DNA from: Candidatus Bathyarchaeota archaeon
GTDB taxonomy: Archaea > Thermoproteota > Bathyarchaeia > TCS64
Assembly (NCBI GenBank): GCA_026394265.1
Contig: JAPKYO010000065.1
Span: 1-49,169, forward strand
Reading direction: 5' to 3'
Length of the DNA: 49,169 nucleotides
This document shows, piece after piece, positions 8,857-17,872 of the stretch. Position 1 is the stretch's first letter; the number at the start of each line of letters is the position of its first letter. The notes under the pieces are model-generated. The model was not told the DNA's origin. It did not search any database and worked only from the letters and a program-made list of their open reading frames with translations. The position numbers and the translations under genes are program-made.

Positions 8857-10008
8857 TTAGATATACTGGAGCAGTGACTCCGGATGTGCCCTCTTAAACT
8901 TCTCATACCTCAGGCACAAGCGCCATAGAATCAAGAGCCCAACCAACCAAAACACAATCGTCGTCAGCAGATCAGTCTGGAAGAGAGGCTTAGTCATATA
9001 GAATGGGCGGACCCTGTAAAGGACTAGATGAGTCACGTAGAAGAAGAGAGGCACTCTACCAAAAACAAGGAGCACACCGGTCACACCGCTTCCAAACCAG
9101 CTTTTATTCTCGATTAAGATGCCAAGCGAAATCAGCAGACACATGCCGCCTAATGTGACAGTCAAGAAGGCAAGGTCAGGCGGGTACTTTGACACAGCGA
9201 GCCAGGCTTGGATCGTGTTACCCTGCCTAGAAACTAAGTTACCGTAACCGTTGAACCACCTTATCACAATAAATGTGGCGATAGACGCAGCTCCAATTAA
9301 CGCGATCGGTGTGGCGAGTTTCCTGATCGTCTCTACATCAACACGGTTCAGGTAGACTCCGAAGCACCAGCCGAGCCCCATCACGCCAATCCAGGGGATG
9401 ATTGGGTAGAGCACTTGGAAAGGATAGTAATCGTAGCTCGGCGTCTGCAAATAGAGCTTCACGAGAAGCCCCAGACCCTCGTTAGGTAAGAAGCTCAAAT
9501 CGAGTAGGGGGTGGAGAAGCAATACCGCGGTTGAGACGATGAGGATTGCCTGCCACGGTAATCTGCGAAAGACGCTGAATATGATGAAGCATGCTGCGAA
9601 GCACCCGAGGACGCCGAAGTAGAGGGGGCTGAGTCCGAAGGCGTTGCCTTCGATGAATACCATGAGAAGGATGAGTACACCTGCACGTTTGATGAGGTGT
9701 AGGGAGACATCTCTCTGGCTCGCCCCTTTCTGCTGTCTACGTGCCGTAGAGATGGCTATCGAGGTCCCGGATAGGAAGAAGAATGTGGGGGCACAGAAGT
9801 GTGGGATAAACCGAGCCATGAATGGGACGAGGTCCGCGTTCAGATAGGGGAAGACTCCCCCGAGTCCCTCACTCCCATAGTGTTGTGAATACCAGAACCC
9901 GGCGACGTGGTCCCAAGCCATAAGTGCCATTATGATGCCGCGTGTTAGATCGATGAACTGGAACCTGACGGATGTGGACGACGCTTTTTTAGAGCTTCCA
10001 GATATCAC
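8857..10008 (-). CDS. DUF1624 / HGSNAT-like multi-pass acyltransferase
   Basis: Polytopic membrane protein of 383 residues, about ten helices, in the family of heparan-alpha-glucosaminide N-acetyltransferase catalytic proteins and DUF1624. Diagnostic features are the start FIDLTRGIIMALMAWDHVAG (about 18-37, with the conserved Asp-x-x-Arg-Gly and Asp-His) and HFCAPTFFFLSGTS (about 70-83). Family members transfer acyl groups across the membrane to sugars or other outer-face acceptors; substrate here unknown. The ATG at 10008 is close to a repeat copy. Stands alone. A role in modifying surface glycans or lipids is inference. Confidence 0.8.
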   Translation of the reverse strand: MISGSSKKASSTSVRFQFIDLTRGIIMALMAWDHVAGFWYSQHYGSEGLGGVFPYLNADLVPFMARFIPHFCAPTFFFLSGTSIAISTARRQQKGASQRDVSLHLIKRAGVLILLMVFIEGNAFGLSPLYFGVLGCFAACFIIFSVFRRLPWQAILIVSTAVLLLHPLLDLSFLPNEGLGLLVKLYLQTPSYDYYPFQVLYPIIPWIGVMGLGWCFGVYLNRVDVETIRKLATPIALIGAASIATFIVIRWFNGYGNLVSRQGNTIQAWLAVSKYPPDLAFLTVTLGGMCLLISLGILIENKSWFGSGVTGVLLVFGRVPLFFYVTHLVLYRVRPFYMTKPLFQTDLLTTIVFWLVGLLILWRLCLRYEKFKRAHPESLLQYI

Positions 10009-10109
10009 GGGATACTCCTCCTGGAAACGTGTATTGTAGCAAGCTCTGCACTCTCCCTATTAATAATTCGTGGAAGTGATCTAATTGCTAGAAAAATATC
10101 CATAATGAA

Positions 10110-10191
10110 GTATCGAGTGGAAGTGAGGATAAGATTTCTTATACGTTAGATGAGGCTAACCGAAAAGAGACTTTGGGATAAGATTTCTTAG
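10110..10191 (+). repeat. Dispersed intergenic repeat, copy 4 (full A+B)
   Basis: Full-length copy. Part A: GTATCGAGTGGAAGTGAGG then ATAAGATTTCTTATACG. Part B: TTAGATGAGGCTAACCGAAA then AGAGACTTTGGGATAAGATT. Lies between two minus-strand genes. Confidence 0.75.
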
Positions 10192-10222
10192 CCCGATGGA
10201 ACTCAAGAAAAGACTACGAAGA

Positions 10223-10780
10223 TCATTTATCCGGGATGAATTTGGTAAGAGTCTCAGGTAATCTATAGTCGGTGTCACTCGCCTTCACATAACTCAGTAT
10301 CTCACCCGCGAGGTACTCGAAGTCCCTCAAGTAATTCTTACCATTATATCTCCTCCGACCCTCCTCGATGATGGGCTTATACTTCGCCCAGAGAAACACT
10401 ACACCGATAATACCCATATCATATAAGTCCTCAATCCTAATCAGTCCTTTCCGGAACATCACACCCATCGAGTTATAGTCGATTAGTAATGAGTATCTCG
10501 TAGCGGTGGCGTCCACGTTGTTGTCTGAGCCATACTTTCTCTCAAAGTCCTCGTAGTCCTTCCACTCGTAGTTCATTAACTCAAAGTAGTTTCTCATCCC
10601 TTCCTTGTTCATTATTCGTGTGGTTAAGTTGTCGATTAGGCTGATTCGCCTCGTTTCGAGGGTCAGGTTCATGTTTCTCTGTGTAGCCCTCATGTTGAGG
10701 ATGTAGTAGATTGCTGCCACTAGCACACCCGTTGCGGCTACCATGTAGTAGGCGGCCTGAATCTCAACTAAGTCCACCAT
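10223..10780 (-). CDS. Membrane-anchored DUF4760-like protein
   Basis: 185 residues: one amino-terminal helix (YYMVAATGVLVAAIYYIL, about 11-28) followed by a charged helical cytosolic domain with LIDNLTTRIMN, YNSMGVMFRKGLI and a YxxxGLIxxxLYDMG-like section. This layout (helix, then TRxxxLxxxL, FExLxxxEWxDYEDF) fits the DUF4760 group of uncharacterised archaeal and bacterial proteins; assignment is by eye. Function unknown. Upstream of the ATG at 10780 lies a full repeat copy, so the repeat may overlap its promoter. Confidence 0.65.
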   Translation of the reverse strand: MVDLVEIQAAYYMVAATGVLVAAIYYILNMRATQRNMNLTLETRRISLIDNLTTRIMNKEGMRNYFELMNYEWKDYEDFERKYGSDNNVDATATRYSLLIDYNSMGVMFRKGLIRIEDLYDMGIIGVVFLWAKYKPIIEEGRRRYNGKNYLRDFEYLAGEILSYVKASDTDYRLPETLTKFIPDK

Positions 10781-11115
10781 ATAATCCCGGGTTGATTATC
10801 AGGTGAAAGTAAGAATAAGAATTTGTACACGTAAGATGAGGCTTATGCCAAAGTGAATTTATGGTTATGTCTTTCCAGAATCAGTTGACGCGCTTGAGAT
10901 ACAAAGATAATATCAAAGAAAATAATGCCCGCGTGAAAATAGATTTTTTATTCTTTAAAAATAATTTTAGGATTTATATGCACTTGTCTATTCTCGAAAT
11001 AAGTTAGCAAGTATAATGGTGACACTCTAAATTAGCCAGATGTAAGAGTTATTGTCCGTTTATTATAACGGAATATTCAAGTCATAAGCGGTTAACCACA
11101 AACCCGGCGTACAAC
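10781..11115. other. Gap between divergent small genes
   Basis: No gene seen. The left third holds repeat copy 5 (10795-10877); the rest is AT-rich. CGTTTATTATAACGG at 11055-11069 contains a short CGTTaTTATAACG-like palindrome and may include the TATA box for the gene starting at 11116. Confidence 0.4.
10795..10877 (+). repeat. Dispersed intergenic repeat, copy 5 (full A+B)
   Basis: Part A: TTATCAGGTGAAAGTAAGAA then TAAGAATTTG. Part B: TACACGTAAGATGAGGCTTA then TGCCAAAGTGAATTTATGG. Confidence 0.75.
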
Positions 11116-11439
11116 ATGGTGATGATTGTAGCCGTCCACAAGTGGAAACCCGAGGTTGAAATCACAATCACTAAGGAGATGATCAACGGTTTCACAACCC
11201 TGCTTGAAAACAAGCAACCGACCGGGATCAAAATCCACTCCACCCACATGAGGAGCGACCACGGCGCTTTTTGTCTCTGGGAAGCCCCGGGAATAGCTGA
11301 GCTTGAAACCTTTTTCCACAAATTTGGGCCGAATCTCCTTAAGGCGACGGAGTTTCACCCTGTGCTTCAGGCATTCCCCGCAACCGTCGAATACGAACTC
11401 TCGTTACTTAAGATGATTACTGACTTGGCCTCAAAGTGA
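11116..11439 (+). CDS. Small alpha/beta-barrel-like protein (DUF3303-like)
   Basis: 107 residues, no signal or membrane segment. The pattern of strand (MIVAVHKWKP), helix, strand (GIKIHSTHMRSDHGAFCLWEA), helix (AELETFFHKFG) and strand (FHPVLQAFP) suggests a dimeric ferredoxin-like alpha/beta barrel of the DUF3303 type. No catalytic role can be named; the His/Cys-rich strand might bind a ligand or metal. The ATG at 11116 is chosen; a second Met follows two codons later. It is one of few plus-strand genes in this stretch and has no operon partner. Confidence 0.6.
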   Translation: MVMIVAVHKWKPEVEITITKEMINGFTTLLENKQPTGIKIHSTHMRSDHGAFCLWEAPGIAELETFFHKFGPNLLKATEFHPVLQAFPATVEYELSLLKMITDLASK

Positions 11440-11515
11440 CTCCTTCATCCATTTTTTTACGTGTATACATTCTAATACCATGTTTAGCTGAAGAACAACC
11501 ATTCATTTTATGGTT

Positions 11516-11553
11516 AAGTATCAGGTAGAGGTGAGGAGAAGTCTCCGATTCCC
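11516..11553 (+). repeat. Dispersed intergenic repeat, copy 6 (A)
   Basis: Part A: AAGTATCAGGTAGAGGTGAG then GAGAAGTCTCC. Part B is missing or unrecognisable. Confidence 0.6.
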
Positions 11554-11650
11554 TACACACCTGAATCATTTTCCAAAGCAGCTGTAGAAACTCATTAACA
11601 GGGGTAGACAAAGCACATAAAGAGAGAATATTAAAACAGAAGTGACTCGG

Positions 11651-11875
11651 ATGAGCGAGCTGACTAAGGCTCTAGTGGTTGGCGTGGTGGCGTTTATCCT
11701 ACTCTCAGTGGCGTTTTTAGATCAGCCAATCGACCCATATGGGAAACCCTTGCCCCCCGAGTCCAACGCGAACCGAATAATCAAAGTTGCGTTTGCCTTT
11801 GTTGTGGCGGTGCTGGGCGCCTTGTATGTCTACAAGTTTGGTAATATTACTCTCGGGAAGAGAAATAACAGGTAA
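11651..11875 (+). CDS. Small two-helix membrane protein
   Basis: Hypothetical membrane protein of 74 residues with two hydrophobic helices (ALVVGVVAFILLSVAFL and VAFAFVVAVLGALYVYKFG) joined by a proline-rich loop, and a basic tail. The ATG at 11651 is preferred over the GTG at 11642 because it follows a purine-rich stretch. Its stop codon falls inside repeat copy 7. No family recognised. Confidence 0.55.
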   Translation: MSELTKALVVGVVAFILLSVAFLDQPIDPYGKPLPPESNANRIIKVAFAFVVAVLGALYVYKFGNITLGKRNNR

Positions 11876-11931
11876 AAGATAAGCACGTAAGATGAGGCCT
11901 ATACCAATGTGAATTTGAGTTAAGATTTTTC
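11868..11931 (+). repeat. Dispersed intergenic repeat, copy 7 (short A+B)
   Basis: AACAGGTAAAAGATAAGC is a shortened part A; part B is GCACGTAAGATGAGGCCTAT then ACCAATGTGAATTTGAG. The repeat overlaps the last codons of the small membrane protein gene, supplying its end. Confidence 0.7.
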
Positions 11932-11933
11932 GT

Positions 11934-11964
11934 ATATCAAGTGGATCTGAGGAGAAGACTATTG
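11934..11964 (+). repeat. Dispersed intergenic repeat, copy 7b (A)
   Basis: A second part A directly after copy 7: ATATCAAGTGGATCTGAGG then AGAAGACTATTG, so two units stand in tandem here. Confidence 0.55.
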
Positions 11965-12047
11965 GGCTCTTCATCTTCGAGTATCATGCTCGCACGCGAT
12001 ACTATCCATATGCTCATTTTAAAAAAAACGGAGCTAAAAGAGATCTA

Positions 12048-12476
12048 TCACTTTGGAGGAATATTAGAAGTCCAAATATCCCAGTGAAGCCTCCAGCCCT
12101 CAGGCGTATTTTTCCAGACAACCACATATTTTCCCTTATCCTCAACGTTTTTTCCTTCGGCTTGAAGCTTCAATAAATACTCCCCCATCTCAGTAACGGT
12201 ATCCCCCGATCCGACAACTTCAACAGTTTTCAGTATGGCGTCCTTAAGCCCCATGCCTTTAATCGCTCCTCCCCAGAACCCCTCGATAGCTTTTCTTCCT
12301 TTAATAAAGCTCATTCCCGCGGGCATTAGGCAGGCATCATTTGTATAAAGACCAGATAATGCCTTTGCATCGCTCCTTCTCACAAATTCACCAAACTTAC
12401 CATTGCCTTTTTCGATCTCCTTCCTAACCTCAACCATTTCAGAATCACCTTCTCCTTTAAACTCTAAATTCAACAC
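12048..12476 (-). CDS. NTF2-like / DUF4440 (SnoaL-type) protein
   Basis: Cone-shaped NTF2-like fold protein of up to 142 residues. Typical of DUF4440: an amino-terminal helix (FGEFVRRSDAKALSGLYTNDA), the strand-loop CLMPAGMSFIKGRKAIEGFWGG, and the closing strands GKYVVVWKNTPEGWRLHWDIWTS shortened here to key parts. Such proteins are small ketosteroid isomerase-like enzymes, hydrolases or binding modules; the actual role is unknown. The ATG at 12476 starts a charged lead of 14 residues; the Met at residue 15 (MVEVRKEIEKG) may be the real start. Confidence 0.75.
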   Translation of the reverse strand: MLNLEFKGEGDSEMVEVRKEIEKGNGKFGEFVRRSDAKALSGLYTNDACLMPAGMSFIKGRKAIEGFWGGAIKGMGLKDAILKTVEVVGSGDTVTEMGEYLLKLQAEGKNVEDKGKYVVVWKNTPEGWRLHWDIWTSNIPPK

Positions 12477-12845
12477 AGTAGTTTTTACTATTTATTACTA
12501 TCCGTTAACGCTTGCATAAAGAGACGATGTTAGTATCCGCCATTTAATATGCCATCTTGATCCGATCCAACGATCTATTTACTTGTACGTTAGATAAGTC
12601 TTATACAAAAGTTACTTTGTGGTAAGATTTTTCTAGTAACAGTCTGAGCTAAGTACGCGCAGATCATGACCCAAACACACCAATAACGTAAGGGGATGGG
12701 GTACAACACGCTGGATAAATCTATACTCGCTAATAGAAATAGGGTTTCTTAAAACGACCGTAGTTCGTGCAGCGTACGATCAGCGAATTGACACGCCATC
12801 AAATCAAGTTCTGACCCATTTTCATCTACACGTGACTCACATGTA
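12477..12845. other. Gap with one repeat copy
   Basis: No gene found. Contains repeat copy 8 and a TACGCGCAGATCATG sequence at 12654-12668, one of the recurring CG-alternating tracts. It separates the NTF2-like gene from the broken oxidoreductase. Confidence 0.4.
12580..12637 (+). repeat. Dispersed intergenic repeat, copy 8 (B)
   Basis: Part B only: TGTACGTTAGATAAGTCTTA then TACAAAAGTTACTTTGTGG then TAAGATTTTTCTAG. Its right half is identical over 19 bases to copy 1 apart from one base. Confidence 0.7.
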
Positions 12846-14105
12846 TTACGAGGATAGTATCTTCGAAAACCTCTTCGATAAAGCAACGATGGTCAAAACC
12901 GGGGGCATACCAGGGGCCTCAGGCAGCACACTAGCGTCGCTCACAAACAGACGACTAATCTCCGTCTCCTGATCCGCGTTTACCACCCGCCCAATCCCAG
13001 CAGTCCCACCAGGATGACCCGCCCTCACCGCTTCTTTGCAGAGGGACCCGGGGTCAGCGCCGGCTTCCAACAGGATTTTTTCTAGAGACCTCATCGCCCT
13101 TCTCCAGCTTCTTACGGTCGTTCTCTGTAAGCGGCTTATGTATAGTTCCATCGACTTCGACTCTCCCGACATCATCATCCTTGATCTTCGTCATCAACTT
13201 CAGTATTCGATATCTATGCAGGGCATGGATCTTCTTGAGGGCTGGAAGATGAAGAAACGTGATCCAAGGCTTATTGAACGCAGGTGAGACTATGAACCCA
13301 TCACTTTCGTGGAACCCGTCAATGACTGTGGCCATGCTTACCTCGTCTCCTACGCCACCTTCACGGGCTATGCCGACGGTGTTAACATAGGAGTCCTCGA
13401 AAAAGTTGCCACCAGCGTTACTTAACCTCGACTTTTACAGAATCATAGGCGTATCTATCCCCTCAGCAGCTACAACGACGGTCTCAGCATCAATCTTCAT
13501 TACCCCAGAGGGGCCGCGGGCTTGTACCCCTTTAACCTCTCCACCAGAGTGGAGTACCTGTTCCACGGATGTATCAGGGAGGAGCTTCGCTCCAGCCCTG
13601 AGTGCGTCACCGATACTGTTTTGCGCCGTCCATTTTGCGCCGTAAAGGCACCCCGTTGAGCAGCCCCCACAGCCCCTGCATCTCTGGAAGTCGATGAACT
13701 TGGGCATAGGCTTCATTTCAATGCCAAGCTCATTCGACGCCTTCATCAGCTTCTTTGTTCGTTCGCCCATCAGCTTCTCGGGGAATGGTGAGACGCCGAG
13801 CTCGGTCTCGGCTTCCTTGAACTCGTTCTAGGTCTATCCCCATTCTAGATAGCTCGTTCTGGAGGGCCCTGACGCCGTTTCCCAGGATCACCATCGAACT
13901 ACCTCCCACCATGACAGCCTTGAATATCTCCATCCCTTCAACAGGCCTCTCGTTGGAGTAGAATTGCGTTGACCTAGTCTCGGTTCCCAGTTTATGATAC
14001 CTATCCTTCTCCAGAATGGTAACCTTATGGCCGCGGGTCGCCAGCTCCTTGGCGACCGTAGCTCCCCCCCACCCCTGAACCGATGATCAGAACGTCGCTC
14101 TTCAA
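12846..14105 (-). pseudogene. GMC-family FAD oxidoreductase, multiply disrupted
   Basis: Remains of a glucose-methanol-choline oxidoreductase of about 420 residues. The amino end (from TTG 14105) has the FAD-binding GSGVGGATVAKELATRGHKV; then CRGCGGCSTGCLYGAK, and at the carboxyl end GHPGGTAGIG and SDASVLPEAPGMPPVLTI, the family's hallmark. Three lesions separate these parts: a one-base shift near 13823-13830, an in-frame TAA at 13435-13437 in what is otherwise LQKSGLSNAGG-like sequence, and a shift in the T6 run at 13076-13081. The stop is a substitution, so this is not only a homopolymer reading problem. The ATA/TTG start is also poor. Function is presumably lost. Confidence 0.85.
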
Positions 14106-14214
14106 ATCAGAGGCCCTTATGATATAGTTTCAAATTATAATTATATAAAATAGACTTTTATTGGCCTATATTATCATTCACTGAATCCCTTTTAGTCAAC
14201 AATTACAATTCACT

Positions 14215-14245
14215 GGTAACAATCAGTGGAAGTGAAGATAGGGTA
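14215..14245 (+). repeat. Dispersed intergenic repeat, copy 9 (A)
   Basis: Part A: GGTAACAATCAGTGGAAGTG then AAGATAGGGTATGG. It is followed at once by the CG tract GGCGCGCGAG. This is the last copy seen going right. Confidence 0.5.
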
Positions 14246-14389
14246 TGGCGCGCGAGAGGAGAGTAAAATCGTCAACTAGCATAACGAGTAAGGAATAACC
14301 TAAAAAAGTAGTAGATTGAAAACATCATCATAATAACAGTGATCAGAAATCCATTATCCTAAATAAAAAGATACATCACCAAGTTAAAG

Positions 14390-16624
14390 ATGGTCATGGC
14401 TGGAGAGACTATCAACCAAAAGATTAATACCGAATTAATAACAAATAAGTTACATTCTAAAATCAAGGTTCTCCACCTCGACGACGATGAAACCAGCCTA
14501 CAAATTTCAAAAGAAATCATAGAACAATTCGATCCCACACTAGAGATCATAAACGTCGGGAATGTTACAGAGGCACTAAACAAACTCAATGAAGAGGAAG
14601 TAGACCTAATAATATCCGACTACGACATGCCCGACACCAACGGAATCAAATTCGCAGCAATAATAAAATCAAAATACAATATACCATTCATACTCTACAC
14701 CGGTCGCGGAAGCGAAACCATAGCCGAGATGGCGTACGCAGCCAAGATAGACGATTATCTCCATAAAGAAAACGAGCCAGCCCACTTCCAAGTACTGGCG
14801 AATCGAATCCGCAGCGCTGTCGAAAAAAAACGCTCAGAGATCGCCCTAATCCAATCAGAGAAACGCCTCCGATTAATACTAGACTCCTCACCCGAAGGTG
14901 TCACAGTAAACATCCTCGGCAAACTGGTATACGCCAACAAACACTTCGCCGATATGATAGGAAACACAGTTGAAGAATTACTTAACACCTCCATAATCGA
15001 ACTTCACAGAGACAATTACAAAGAAATAGTAAGTGAAAGAACCCGAAGACGCTCCTTAGGAGAAAAAGTCCCCAACTGCTATGAGGTCGAATTAATCAAG
15101 AAGGATGGATCGACCCTCCCCGTAGAATACTACATATCACCAATAATATTCAACGGAGAAAAAGCCAGTCTGACCTTCATCCGCGACATTTCTCAGATAA
15201 AAGAAAAGGTCGAGCTTGAGAAGAAAATCGTCTCACTCCATCAACACGCACATAAAATTAACGAATTAAGAAGTACAAAAGAGGTAGCCAAAGTAACTCT
15301 GGATATCTTACAGAGCCACCTAAACTGCAATTTTCTCAGTATTCAGGCAGTTATAGGAGATTATCTGCACATCCTAACCACAAAGGGTACAGAACCTATA
15401 GGCATACCGATGTCAATACAGGGAAAGGGGTTGACCTCAAAAGTCGCGCGAGAGAGGAAAACCGCAATGATTAACGATACGAGGATAGACCCAACCTACC
15501 TCAAGGGAAGTACAGAGACACTAAGCGAATTAGCAGCCCCAATACTATGTAAAGGAGAACTACTCGGCGTTTTAAACGCAGAGAGCCTTGAATTAAACGC
15601 CTTTAGTGACAACGAACGAGTGCTCATGGAAGCTCTAGCAGACATGGTTGGGTCGACAATGATGCGCATCCGAAGAGATGAACAAGCCTTAGAAACAGCG
15701 CGTTTCTACGAGCTAGTATATGAAAACATAGAAGACGGCGTCTACGTCACAAACAACCAAGACTCAATTATATATGTAAACAAAGGCATGCAGAAAATCG
15801 CGGGCGTCGAGTCAAACAAGATCCTGAACATCAACATTCTAGAAGGCTTTGACGAAGCAACCCTCGCATCATTCAGGCCATTATACCTATTAGCAAAAGA
15901 GACACTAACCAGAACAAAATACGAATTCGTCCCCGTTGTTACACCAGCAGGTAGATTTTCAATCCAATCTGGCGAAATTATCCCCCTAAAAAAAGGTGAG
16001 GTCTTTGACGGAGCCATCGTCGTTGTGAAAGACACCACAGAGAGAAAAATGTACATCGACAAACTTGAAAGTAATAATAGAAAACTCAGTGCAATACATA
16101 AACAAGCAATAGAACTATCCCGCTCCAGAGACGTTGAAGACATCGGAGTATGCATCGTCAACACACTGGTAAACACACTCGGAGTAACTGAATGCAGCTT
16201 TGCAATCGTTGAAGGAGACAACCTCTTGCATATTGTCACCCATTTTGATGGAAGATCAGAGGTTTACCACGACAGAAAAAACAGCTTCACACAAAAAGTA
16301 AGCGGGAAAGGAATTGTTTCACGAGCAGTAAGGAAAGGCATAACTCAAGTCGTCAACGATATTCGATATGACCCAGATTTCAGTCTAGACTCGAACAAAG
16401 AGTCAGATAACACGCTATCAGAGATGGTTGTCCCAATCATCGTCGGTGAGAAGGTCGTCGCCGCAATCAATATTGAAAACGATTACGCGGGTGCCTTCAG
16501 CATCGCAGATGTGCAGCTAGTAGAGATCTTGGCAATGCATGTCTCTGCTCACTTTGATAAAAAGGCATTCGAACTAACCTGCCCAACAAGCAAATACTTG
16601 ACCCAACAAACCCAAAATAAATAA
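14390..16624 (+). CDS. REC-PAS-GAF-PAS-GAF sensory protein without kinase
   Basis: Soluble 744-residue signalling protein. Domains in order: receiver (about 24-145; VLHLDDDE, phospho-acceptor Asp77 in ISDYDMP, YTGRGSET), PAS (about 160-275), coiled coil, GAF (about 295-430), PAS (about 440-555), and a second GAF (about 580-730). The two GAF domains resemble each other (GKGLTSKVARERKTAMINDTR versus a matching GKGIVSRAVRKGITQVVNDIR), suggesting internal duplication of a PAS-GAF unit. No HisKA, ATPase or output domain is present, so it likely acts as a phosphorylation-controlled sensor or scaffold. Its receiver is related to those of the two kinases in the window, a possible cross-talk partner. 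The start is the ATG at 14390 with a second Met two codons on. Confidence 0.88.
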   Translation: MVMAGETINQKINTELITNKLHSKIKVLHLDDDETSLQISKEIIEQFDPTLEIINVGNVTEALNKLNEEEVDLIISDYDMPDTNGIKFAAIIKSKYNIPFILYTGRGSETIAEMAYAAKIDDYLHKENEPAHFQVLANRIRSAVEKKRSEIALIQSEKRLRLILDSSPEGVTVNILGKLVYANKHFADMIGNTVEELLNTSIIELHRDNYKEIVSERTRRRSLGEKVPNCYEVELIKKDGSTLPVEYYISPIIFNGEKASLTFIRDISQIKEKVELEKKIVSLHQHAHKINELRSTKEVAKVTLDILQSHLNCNFLSIQAVIGDYLHILTTKGTEPIGIPMSIQGKGLTSKVARERKTAMINDTRIDPTYLKGSTETLSELAAPILCKGELLGVLNAESLELNAFSDNERVLMEALADMVGSTMMRIRRDEQALETARFYELVYENIEDGVYVTNNQDSIIYVNKGMQKIAGVESNKILNINILEGFDEATLASFRPLYLLAKETLTRTKYEFVPVVTPAGRFSIQSGEIIPLKKGEVFDGAIVVVKDTTERKMYIDKLESNNRKLSAIHKQAIELSRSRDVEDIGVCIVNTLVNTLGVTECSFAIVEGDNLLHIVTHFDGRSEVYHDRKNSFTQKVSGKGIVSRAVRKGITQVVNDIRYDPDFSLDSNKESDNTLSEMVVPIIVGEKVVAAINIENDYAGAFSIADVQLVEILAMHVSAHFDKKAFELTCPTSKYLTQQTQNK

Positions 16625-16736
16625 AACACAATACCTCAGTGTGAACCTTACATTTTAACTTTAAAAATTAATAATGAAAAGAAACAAGACAGAAAATGAC
16701 CTACAACAAACCCGATCAAATTCGACTTCACGTGTT

Positions 16737-17868
16737 TTACCTGATTATGCTCACGTCGATAGTAACCGATGCCTTATTACCGCTGAAAGCCTTGAAGGCG
16801 AACATATAGAAACCACTCCTCGGCACAACGAACAACTGCTCAAAGCTCTGAACCCCCGACTCGCGGAAAATGTAGTCACTAGAATTCCCGAGGTTAAAGG
16901 GCGAAATATATGCGTTCGAGTAGAAGCCGAACTCGACCGGCCCCGACGCATTATAGCTGATCTTGATAGTGGCCCCCTGCTTCAGGAAGGAGCTGTAAAA
17001 CCGCTCAACGTTACCATAATACGTCTCACCATTCCCCGGGTAGTAGTCGAATCCGAGATTGAATCTGATCGGGAAATACTCGACCTCATCACCATCCAAT
17101 ATTTGATTATTGTACCCACTTACAATAATCATGGATTGTTTGGCGTAGAGAGGATAGGGTTCAAGGATCTCGGCCGAATCTATGTGGAATAGATCATAGA
17201 CTGTTCCATTGATGCTGACTTGGAAGGGGAAGCCGGTGATTGAGACTGTAGAGTTCCCCAGATAAGCGTTGTTCAGATCGGAGATCGTAATGTTCCCGAG
17301 CATCGTGTCGCCACCCGCCGGGACCGAGATGAACTCGCTTGAGGTTCCAATATGAAGAAAAACGACTTCCCAGAGTTCTTCTGTTTAAAGATCATTATTA
17401 TACCATTTACAGTGGGAAACGTTGAGGAGCCCAGTTTTCCGGTAATTGTTGTCGTTTGGTTGATCGCGGGTTGAAAGGGGCAATCAAATTTCACCTCATC
17501 ACTCTGCGAATCGCTGAGTAGAGCTACTGCTTCCCCGGGGTAGCTTAGGTTGCTAACGTTCACTGCTCTGCATCTGAAGGAGACGATGGCCGTCTTTGAT
17601 TCAACCACATAGAAGCTGAAGGTGTATTTCCCAGTGGATGGAACCATGAATGCCCTTTGATAAGAGTATAAATCGTCGTGGCTGATTATTGACCCTAAAC
17701 TAGAGGAAAAACAAGATCACCGGCTCTGTGGCATTGTATCCAAAGACGATCTCTGCACCTTCATTAAGCGTCGCCTCGAAGCTGATCGACCTATCGGTCC
17801 ATGTACTACCATACCGCGCGCGCAGTATGTCCGATTTAAGCTGCCAATGATGCGCGAGAAAAAAAACA
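16737..17868 (-). pseudogene. Secreted beta-rich protein, frameshifted and lacking its start
   Basis: The minus strand encodes one extracytoplasmic protein split over three frames: LKSDILRARYGSTWTDRS through NATEPVILFFL (about 17868-17705), then SHDDLYSYQRAF through GIIMIFKQKNSGKSF (to about 17365), then SSEFISVPAGGDTMLGNITI to the end ISIDVSIIR-like tail at 16737. Shifts fall in pyrimidine runs near 17705 and 17360. No start codon or signal peptide is found at the amino end, which abuts the UbiA gene upstream. The text is rich in N-x-S/T and beta-type sequence as in surface proteins such as the one at 7905-8639. Family not recognised. Confidence 0.7.
17859..17866 (-). terminator. T8 terminator after UbiA/kinase operon
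   Basis: Eight T residues on the minus strand, starting 7 bases after the UbiA stop (GGCCTGTTTTTTTTC). Archaeal transcription ends at such T runs, so this probably closes the kinase-UbiA operon. Confidence 0.5.
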
Positions 17869-17872
17869 GGCC

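Noticed and set aside
13036..13287. Plus-strand ORF inside the GMC oxidoreductase region
   Set aside because: It is antisense to conserved oxidoreductase segments and has no own family signal.
16674..17192. Plus-strand ORF of 172 residues
   Set aside because: It is antisense to the clearly protein-like, beta-rich frames of the broken secreted-protein gene; no family features.
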